Origin: Leclercia sp. AS011
GTDB taxonomy: Bacteria > Pseudomonadota > Gammaproteobacteria > Enterobacterales > Enterobacteriaceae
DNA: 64,000 bases
Assembly: GCF_037152535.1 (NCBI RefSeq)
Contig: NZ_JBBCMA010000002.1
Coordinates: 186,001 to 250,000 of the forward strand
Reading direction: 5' to 3'
The stretch's first letter is position 1; every line of letters begins with the position of its first letter. Both the position numbers and the translations under genes were made by a program. Shown piece by piece: positions 58,155 to 64,000 of this stretch. The notes below the pieces were generated by a model that was not told the origin of the DNA, searched no databases, and was given only the letters and a program-made list of their open reading frames with translations.

Positions 58155-58236
58155 GCCGGGTGGCGCTGCGCTTACCCGGCCTACAAAAGCACCGTACCCT
58201 AGGCCGGGTAAGGCGAAGCCGCCACCCGGCTTTTTT
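58155..58236. repeat. BIME-like pair of palindromic units after thrC
   Basis: GCCGGGTGGCGCTGCGCTTA... (58155-58180) and GCCGGGTAAGGCGAAGCC... (58203-58230), the latter followed by T6. The second hairpin can act as the thr terminator. Confidence 0.85.
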
Positions 58237-58394
58237 ATGGAGAAATTAAGGAGAAAAATAGCAGGGAAAAAGTAGAAATTCCCAATAAATGCGGCCACTT
58301 ACAGAATAGGATTGCAGAGAATAACATCCTCCCCGTCCCTCAGATAATCTCCTTTCATCGGCCCACAACGGGCAAGATCAAGAAGGAGTACCTT

Positions 58395-58682
58395 ATGTCT
58401 AAACTGAAACCTGTGCTTATCGCACTTTCGCTGATGCTGGTGGCTCCGATGGCGGCTCAGGCCTCAGAAATCACCCTGGTACCGGCGGTCAAACTGCAGA
58501 TTGGCGATCAGGATAAGCAAGGACACTACTGGGATGGCGGCCGCTGGCGCGACCATGACTGGTGGAAATCTCACTACGAGTGGCGTGACAATCGCTGGCA
58601 TCCTCATGGCGAGCATCATGATAATCGCCACGACGACCGTCATGACGATCATCGTCATGGACCGGACCGGAAGCACCATTAA
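58395..58682 (+). CDS. yaaX: DUF2502 periplasmic protein YaaX
   Basis: 95-residue protein with a signal peptide (cleavage about AQA|SE near residue 23), then a short conserved region (ITLVPAVKLQIGDQDKQGHY; WDGGRWRDHDWWKSHYEWRD) and a tail very rich in His, Asp and Arg (about 70-95). Function unknown; the tail suggests metal binding, which is speculation. GAAGGAG precedes the ATG. A hairpin terminator follows. Confidence 0.88.
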   Translation: MSKLKPVLIALSLMLVAPMAAQASEITLVPAVKLQIGDQDKQGHYWDGGRWRDHDWWKSHYEWRDNRWHPHGEHHDNRHDDRHDDHRHGPDRKHH

Positions 58683-58687
58683 ACTGA

Positions 58688-58709
58688 CCCCGCCAACTGG
58701 CGGGGTTTT
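58688..58709. terminator. Terminator between yaaX and yaaA
   Basis: CCCCGCC / GGCGGGG with loop AACT and T4, 5 bp after the yaaX stop and just before the end of convergent yaaA. Confidence 0.8.
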
Positions 58710-58712
58710 GCG

Positions 58713-59486
58713 TTACTGCTCGTGGCGCTTAAACACCAGCTCACCTTTCCCTGATGCTTCCTCATCAAAGAAATAGCCTTCACTGTTGAATGCCTTCAAC
58801 TGCTCTGGCTGCGTCAGACGGTTTTCAATGATGTAGCGGCTCATCAGTCCGCGCGCTTTTTTGGCGTAGAAGCTGATCACTTTGAACTTGCCGTTCTTCT
58901 CATCGAGGAACACCGGCTTTACGATCTCCGCGTTGAGCTTTTTCGGTTTCACCGATTTGTAGTACTCATCCGACGCCAGGTTGATCAGGATATTGTCACC
59001 CTGCGCCTTCAGCGCATCGTTCAGCTTGTCGGTAATGGTCTCGCCCCAGAACTGATACAGATCTTTGCCTCGCGCGTTCTCCAGGCGGATCCCCATCTCC
59101 AGACGGTAAGGTTGCATCAGATCCAGCGGACGCAGCACGCCGTACAGGCCGGAGAGCATGCGTAAATGCTGCTGGGCAAAATCAAAATCCGCCTCGCTGA
59201 GGGTTTCTGCCTGCAGACCGGTATAGACGTCGCCTTTGAAGGCCAGAATCGCCTGACGGGCGTTGGCCGGGGTGAAGTCTGGCTGCCAGTCGTGAAAGCG
59301 GGTGGCATTGAGATCCGCCAGCTTGTCGCTGATGCTCATCAGGCTGGCAATTTGCGGCGCAGAGAGCTTGCGCGCCTCGCGGATCAGCTGTTGTGAGTGA
59401 TCCAGCAGTTCAGGCTGGGTATAACGCTCGGTGGCGAGGGGGCTCTGGTAGTCGAGCGTTTTAGCAGGTGAAATCAGAATCAGCAT
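58713..59486 (-). CDS. yaaA: Peroxide stress protein YaaA (UPF0246)
   Basis: OxyR-regulated protein that limits intracellular free iron during hydrogen peroxide stress in E. coli. The 257 residues begin [20 protein letters not shown] and contain the conserved [31 protein letters not shown] and [17 protein letters not shown] ([20 protein letters not shown]) stretches. Biochemical activity is unknown; the fold binds DNA. Separated from yaaJ by 66 bp on the same strand. Confidence 0.94.
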   Translation of the reverse strand: MLILISPAKTLDYQSPLATERYTQPELLDHSQQLIREARKLSAPQIASLMSISDKLADLNATRFHDWQPDFTPANARQAILAFKGDVYTGLQAETLSEADFDFAQQHLRMLSGLYGVLRPLDLMQPYRLEMGIRLENARGKDLYQFWGETITDKLNDALKAQGDNILINLASDEYYKSVKPKKLNAEIVKPVFLDEKNGKFKVISFYAKKARGLMSRYIIENRLTQPEQLKAFNSEGYFFDEEASGKGELVFKRHEQ

Positions 59487-59552
59487 ATCCAGTCCTTGCA
59501 GGAAATTTGGTGCGATTTTACCAAAAAAACCGCCTCGATTGATCGATGGCTG

Positions 59553-60983
59553 TTATTGACGCGGTAAATCATCCCAGGCGCCGGGCGCAAGTTGCGCTTC
59601 AATCTCGGGATAGCGCGAGACATCAAAAACAGGCTGGACGCCCAGCTTTCGCTGACGCAGATAATCCCGGGCTATCAGCACGATCACCGGGGAGAGCAGC
59701 AGGATTGCCGTCAGGTTAGTGATGGCCATCAGCGCCATAATGATATCCGCCAGCTGCCAGACCAGCGGCAGGCTTAACAGGGAGCCGAGCAGCACCATCA
59801 GCACCACGCCACCCCGTAATAGCCAGCGGGATTTCCGGGCATCGGGGTGTAAAAAGATCAGGTTGTTTTCGGCATAGATGTAGTTCACCACAATGGAGCT
59901 GAAGGCGAACAAAATGATGATAAAGGCGACGAAACCGGCACCCCAGCTCCCGGTCAGATTGACCAGCGCCTGCTGTACCAGCTGCACCCCTGCGGTATTA
60001 GCCGGGAGATCCACCGGGCCTGCCAGCAGCACGATCATCGCGCTGGCGGTGCAGATGATGATGGTATCCACGAAGACGCCAATCATCTGCACGATGCCCT
60101 GGGAGGCCGGGTGAGGAGGCCAGGAGGCCGCCGCCGCCGCGGCATTGGGGGTTGAGCCCATGCCCGCCTCATTGGAAAACATCCCGCGTTGAAAACCGGC
60201 CGTCAGGGCCTGGCTCAGGGTATAGCCCAGCGCACCGGCGGCGGCTTCGCGCCAGCCAAAGGCGCTTTTTACGATCAGGGTAAAGACCGCCGGTAACTGG
60301 TCGGCATGCCAGGCGCAGATCACCATGCTGGCGATCACCCACAGCAGCGCCATCACCGGCACCATCCACTGCATCAGCCGGGCTACGCCTCTCATGCCGG
60401 TAACGATCGCCGCCAGGGTGAAGAGGGCCATCACGCCGCCGGTAACGATTTCCGGACAGTTGAAGGCGAAACGCAGGGCATGGGCGACCGAGTGGGCCTG
60501 CACGGTATTGAAGATCAAACCGTAAGCGACGAGTAGGAAGAGGGAAAACAGCACCCCCATCCAGCGCATACCGAGGCCACGGGCCATGTACCAGGCCGGG
60601 CCACCGCGAAACTGCCCCTGCTTATCCGCTTCCTTATACAGCTGGGCCAGCGAACACTCGGCAAAGGAGGTCGCCATGCCGATGATCGCGGTCATCCACA
60701 TCCAGAAGATGGCCCCCGGGCCGCCCGCCGAGATCGCCAGCGCAACCCCGGCCAGATTTCCGCTGCCGACCCGTGCAGCCAGGCTGGTGCAGAGCGCCTG
60801 AAACGAGGTTAAGCCTCCCGGCTGGTGGCTCAGGCTGTTTTTCAGATTAATGCGCAGTTGGGAAATGGAGCGAAACTGAATAAAACCGCAGCGAAAAGTG
60901 AACCAGATACCTGCCGCAAATAGCAGGTAAATCATTACCGAACCCCACAAAATTTCATTAACAAACGACAGATAATCAGGCAT
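59553..60983 (-). CDS. yaaJ: Alanine/glycine:cation symporter family protein YaaJ
   Basis: Inner-membrane AGCS-family transporter of 476 residues with about ten to eleven membrane segments. Signature regions include GSGNLAGVALAISAGGPGAIFWMWMTAI (partly quoted), QLYKEADKQGQFRGGPAWYM, GFQRGMFSNEAGMGSTPNAAA and FAFSSIVVNYIYAENN. The ATG at 60983 gives the E. coli length; an in-frame start 24 bases upstream is ignored. Substrate probably alanine or glycine with Na+. Divergent from talB. Confidence 0.9.
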   Translation of the reverse strand: MPDYLSFVNEILWGSVMIYLLFAAGIWFTFRCGFIQFRSISQLRINLKNSLSHQPGGLTSFQALCTSLAARVGSGNLAGVALAISAGGPGAIFWMWMTAIIGMATSFAECSLAQLYKEADKQGQFRGGPAWYMARGLGMRWMGVLFSLFLLVAYGLIFNTVQAHSVAHALRFAFNCPEIVTGGVMALFTLAAIVTGMRGVARLMQWMVPVMALLWVIASMVICAWHADQLPAVFTLIVKSAFGWREAAAGALGYTLSQALTAGFQRGMFSNEAGMGSTPNAAAAAASWPPHPASQGIVQMIGVFVDTIIICTASAMIVLLAGPVDLPANTAGVQLVQQALVNLTGSWGAGFVAFIIILFAFSSIVVNYIYAENNLIFLHPDARKSRWLLRGGVVLMVLLGSLLSLPLVWQLADIIMALMAITNLTAILLLSPVIVLIARDYLRQRKLGVQPVFDVSRYPEIEAQLAPGAWDDLPRQ

Positions 60984-61244
60984 TAACGTCCCTCTTGTTG
61001 ATGCCAAAGTGCATAGGTAATCGCTACTAATGAGTGAGCAAACAGGTAATTAGCAGTGTGGAATTTTGCCAAGTTTATCACAGGATCCTTCAGCGCATTG
61101 TCTGCGGTTGCGCTGACCTTCCGTCGTGTTATCATCAGGGCAGACCGGTTACATCCCCCTAACAAGTAAACCTGTCATTTTTCCGTTTCTGGCGTTCAGC
61201 TGGTAACGCGAATTATCCAGGGCAAGTTAAAGAGAAACACTATC

Positions 61245-62198
61245 ATGACGGATAAATTAACCTCCCTTCGTCAGTTCACGACTGTTGTCGCTGACACCGG
61301 AGATATCGCGGCAATGAAGTTGTACCAGCCGCAGGATGCCACAACGAACCCTTCTCTGATCCTTAACGCTGCACAGATCCCTGAATACCGCAAACTGATC
61401 GACGACGCCGTTGCCTGGGCGAAAAGCCAGAGTAGCGATCGTGCTCAGCAGGTAGTGGATGCTACCGACAAACTGGCTGTGAACATCGGTCTGGAAATTC
61501 TGAAGCTGGTTCCTGGCCGTATCTCGACTGAAGTCGATGCGCGTCTGTCCTACGACACCGAAGCGTCCATCGCCAAAGCCAAACGCCTGATCAAACTGTA
61601 CAACGATGCTGGCATCAGCAACGACCGTATCCTGATCAAACTGGCTTCCACCTGGCAGGGCATCCGCGCTGCAGAACAGCTGGAAAAAGAAGGCATCAAC
61701 TGTAACCTGACCCTGCTGTTCTCCTTCGCCCAGGCGCGTGCCTGTGCAGAAGCGGGCGTGTTCCTGATTTCTCCATTCGTGGGCCGTATTCTGGACTGGT
61801 ATAAATCCAATACCGACAAGAAAGAGTACGCGGCGTCTGAAGATCCGGGCGTGGTTTCCGTTACCGAAATTTACGAGTACTACAAGCAGCACGGTTATGA
61901 AACCGTGGTGATGGGCGCAAGCTTCCGTAACGTGGGCGAAATCCTGGAACTGGCTGGCTGTGACCGCCTGACCATCGCCCCTGCGCTGCTGAAAGAGCTG
62001 GCAGAAAGCGAAGGCGCGATCGAGCGTAAGCTGAGCTTCAGCGGCGAAGTGAAAGCCCGTCCTGAGCGCATCACTGAATCCGAGTTCCTGTGGCAGCACA
62101 ACCAGGATCCGATGGCGGTAGACAAACTGGCGGACGGTATCCGTAAGTTTGCTATCGACCAGGAAAAACTGGAAAAAATGATCGGCGACCTGCTGTAA
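61245..62198 (+). CDS. talB: Transaldolase B
   Basis: Class I transaldolase of the pentose phosphate pathway, 317 residues. The Schiff-base lysine K132 sits in [15 protein letters not shown]; other TalB landmarks are [11 protein letters not shown] and [20 protein letters not shown]. The codon usage is that of a highly expressed gene. The 261 bp before it hold its promoter; a GC-rich hairpin follows the stop. Confidence 0.97.
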   Translation: MTDKLTSLRQFTTVVADTGDIAAMKLYQPQDATTNPSLILNAAQIPEYRKLIDDAVAWAKSQSSDRAQQVVDATDKLAVNIGLEILKLVPGRISTEVDARLSYDTEASIAKAKRLIKLYNDAGISNDRILIKLASTWQGIRAAEQLEKEGINCNLTLLFSFAQARACAEAGVFLISPFVGRILDWYKSNTDKKEYAASEDPGVVSVTEIYEYYKQHGYETVVMGASFRNVGEILELAGCDRLTIAPALLKELAESEGAIERKLSFSGEVKARPERITESEFLWQHNQDPMAVDKLADGIRKFAIDQEKLEKMIGDLL

Positions 62199-62206
62199 TC
62201 ATTCCC

Positions 62207-62230
62207 GCGTGACCGGGCTCCCGGTCACGC
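62207..62230 (+). terminator. Hairpin after talB
   Basis: GCGTGACCGG (62207-62216) / CCGGTCACGC (62221-62230) with loop GCTC, 8 bp after the stop. The downstream tract is only moderately T-rich (TACTTCTCTTGTT). Confidence 0.72.
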
Positions 62231-62308
62231 TACTTCTCTTGTTCCCTGTCTGAATCCCCCCGCTGCGTGTATCATTCCCTCAATCTGTATTGTTTGAATG
62301 GAATGGAT

Positions 62309-62896
62309 ATGAATACCTTACGCATTGGCTTAGTTTCCGTCTCAGATCGCGCCTCCAGCGGTGTCTACGAAGATAAAGGCATCCCCGCGCTGGAAGCCTG
62401 GCTGGCTGCTGCCCTGACCACCCCGTTTGAAGTGCAAACCCGCCTGATCCCGGATGAACAGGCCATCATCGAGCAAACCTTATGTGAACTGGTTGATGAA
62501 ATGAGTTGTCACCTGGTGCTGACCACCGGCGGAACGGGCCCGGCGCGTCGCGACGTGACGCCGGATGCCACCCTCGCCATCGCCGATCGTGAGATGCCGG
62601 GCTTTGGCGAGCAGATGCGCCAGATCAGCCTGCACTTCGTACCAACGGCGATCCTCTCCCGTCAGGTAGGGGTGATCCGCAAGCAGGCACTGATCCTCAA
62701 TCTGCCGGGACAGCCGAAATCCATTAAAGAGACGCTGGAAGGGGTGAAAGAGGCCGACGGTAAGGTAGTGGTCGCAGGTATCTTCGCCAGTGTACCTTAT
62801 TGTGTACAGCTTCTTGAGGGACCTTACGTCGAAACCGATCCGCAGGTGGTAGCAGCTTTTCGCCCGAAAAGCGCGAGACGTGAAACAATCTCCTGA
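62309..62896 (+). CDS. mog: Molybdopterin adenylyltransferase Mog
   Basis: Adenylates molybdopterin before MoeA inserts molybdate, in molybdenum cofactor synthesis. The 195 residues contain the MoaB/Mog signature VLTTGGTGPARRDVTPDATL and GFGEQMRQISLHFVPTAILS. The ATG at 62309 reproduces the E. coli N-terminus MNTLRIGLVS; upstream in-frame ATGs at 62303 and 62267 are not favoured. Independent of talB by hairpin and 110-bp gap. Confidence 0.95.
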   Translation: MNTLRIGLVSVSDRASSGVYEDKGIPALEAWLAAALTTPFEVQTRLIPDEQAIIEQTLCELVDEMSCHLVLTTGGTGPARRDVTPDATLAIADREMPGFGEQMRQISLHFVPTAILSRQVGVIRKQALILNLPGQPKSIKETLEGVKEADGKVVVAGIFASVPYCVQLLEGPYVETDPQVVAAFRPKSARRETIS

Positions 62897-63019
62897 AATT
62901 AACATTTATGTGACATAAGCTGTAACAATAGTAGCGGGTTAATTCATTTACGGTATAGTAATTTTTTCTTTACGATCGCTGTAAATATAACTCAACAACT
63001 CAGCCCAAAATGGTTCGCT

Positions 63020-64000
63020 ATGTCACATTACAACCGGCCTCTCAATCGTCAGGATTATAAGACTCTCACGCTGGCCGCCCTCGGCGGCGCGCTGGAGTTT
63101 TATGACTTCATCATTTTCGTCTTTTTCGCGGCGGTGGTCGGGGAGCTATTCTTCCCGGCTGATATCCCTGAATGGCTGCGTCAGGTGCAGACCTTCGGCA
63201 TTTTTGCCGCCGGGTATCTGGCGCGCCCGCTGGGGGGCATCGTGATGGCCCACTTCGGCGATCTGGTGGGACGTAAAAAGATGTTCACCCTCAGTATCCT
63301 GCTGATGGCTGTCCCGACCCTCGCTATCGGCCTGCTGCCGACCTATGCCTCGATGGGCATTATTGCCCCGGTGTTGCTGCTGTTGATGCGGATCCTGCAG
63401 GGGGCGGCGATTGGCGGTGAAGTGCCTGGTGCCTGGGTGTTTGTTGCGGAACATGTGCCGGCCCGGCGGATCGGTATTGCCTGCGGGACGCTGACCGCAG
63501 GGCTGACGGTCGGCATTCTGCTGGGCTCCGTGGTGGCGACGCTGGTGAACACCAGCATGACGCAACAGGCGGTACACGACTGGGGCTGGCGTATTCCGTT
63601 CCTGCTGGGCGGCGCTTTTGGTCTGGTGGCGATGTATCTGCGCCGCTGGCTGCAGGAGACGCCGGTGTTCCTCGAGATGCAGCAGCGCAAGGCGCTGGCG
63701 CAGGAGCTGCCGGTCAAGGCGGTGGTGGTGCGGCACAGGAAAGCGGTGGTGGTGTCGATGCTGCTCACCTGGCTGCTGTCGGCGGGGATCGTGGTGGTGA
63801 TTTTGATGTCGCCGGTCTGGTTGCAAAAACAGTACGGCTTTGCCCCGGCGGTGACGCTGCAGGCCAACAGTATCGCGACCATCATGCTGTGCTTCGGCTG
63901 TCTGATTGCCGGGCTGGCGGTGGATCGTATCGGTTCCAGCCTGACCTTTATTATCGGCAGCCTGCTGCTGGCCGGATCGAGCTGGGCATTTTATCACCTG
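63020..64000 (+). CDS. MFS transporter, metabolite:H+ symporter (MHS) family, N-terminal 327 residues (runs off the window)
   Basis: Inner-membrane transporter, open at the window end. It begins MSHYNRPLNRQDYKTLTLAA and shows the MHS signature ALGGALEFYDFIIFVFFAAV, the loop 2-3 motif GRKKMF in HFGDLVGRKKMF, and ILQGAAIGGEVPGAWVFVAE. At least eight hydrophobic segments are seen before the cut. Relatives carry organic acids, osmolytes or phthalate-like compounds; the substrate here is unknown. In E. coli mog is followed by satP, so this is a point of difference. Its 123-bp upstream gap is AT-rich. Confidence 0.85.
   Translation, partial: MSHYNRPLNRQDYKTLTLAALGGALEFYDFIIFVFFAAVVGELFFPADIPEWLRQVQTFGIFAAGYLARPLGGIVMAHFGDLVGRKKMFTLSILLMAVPTLAIGLLPTYASMGIIAPVLLLLMRILQGAAIGGEVPGAWVFVAEHVPARRIGIACGTLTAGLTVGILLGSVVATLVNTSMTQQAVHDWGWRIPFLLGGAFGLVAMYLRRWLQETPVFLEMQQRKALAQELPVKAVVVRHRKAVVVSMLLTWLLSAGIVVVILMSPVWLQKQYGFAPAVTLQANSIATIMLCFGCLIAGLAVDRIGSSLTFIIGSLLLAGSSWAFYHL

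Overview
This is chromosomal core DNA from a motile member of the Enterobacteriaceae. The gene order follows the E. coli 99-0 minute region almost gene for gene (tsr, lgo, opgB, dnaTC, yjjPB, yjjQ-bglJ, fhuF, leuQPV, rsmC, holD-rimI, prfC, osmY, deoCABD, serB-radA-nadR, ettA, slt, trpR, rob, creABCD, arcA, thrLABC, talB, mog). The differences from E. coli place it nearer the Enterobacter / Leclercia / Lelliottia / Citrobacter group: an hpa (4-hydroxyphenylacetate) cluster beside tsr, an ohr-TetR pair beside dnaT, an orphan cellobiose-type PTS EIIC beside bglJ, no yjjJ after deoD, and an MFS transporter after mog. Assignments rest on recognised protein families and remembered E. coli orthologues; no search was run.

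Layout. 1-2245: end of the hpa cluster (hpaE partial, hpaG) and its divergent repressor hpaR. 2274-4032: tsr with a sigma-28 promoter. 4074-7773: L-galactonate genes lgoT, lgoR, lgoD. 7780-14663: opgB, yjjA, dnaTC, an ohr-TetR pair, yjjPB. 14664-19899: AT-rich yjjQ-bglJ control region, a YbaK-like protein, an orphan PTS EIIC with a striking palindrome and a small upstream ORF, then the Fur-controlled divergent pair fhuF / DUF1435. 19941-20329: three tRNA-Leu(CAG) genes in one operon. 20402-28786: rsmC, holD-rimI-yjjG, prfC, osmY, ytjA, yjjU-yjjV, yjjW. 28758-34829: the glycyl-radical enzyme yjjI (whose activase is yjjW) and deoCABD. 34914-46795: lplA, ytjB, serB-radA-nadR, ettA, slt, trpR, yjjX, gpmB, rob. 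47008-51775: creABCD and arcA. 51871-58143: yjjY, lasT and thrLABC. 58395-64000: yaaX, yaaA, yaaJ, talB, mog and the first 327 codons of an MFS transporter.

Working units. Nucleoside catabolism is controlled by three DeoR-type operators, two of them inside yjjI, plus CRP/CytR sites in front of deoC. Threonine synthesis is controlled by a 22-codon Thr/Ile leader and attenuator. CreBC has a perfect CreB direct repeat before creD. TrpR has its own operator. fhuF and its neighbour have facing Fur boxes. REP/BIME-like palindromic units lie mostly between genes.

I saw no prophage, insertion sequence, CRISPR array, toxin-antitoxin module or defence island. I do not see a convincing new multi-gene system. 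The least explained parts are the orphan EIIC with its tandem LacI-type palindrome and 35-codon ORF (17087-18644), and the TetR-ohr pair (12255-13357).
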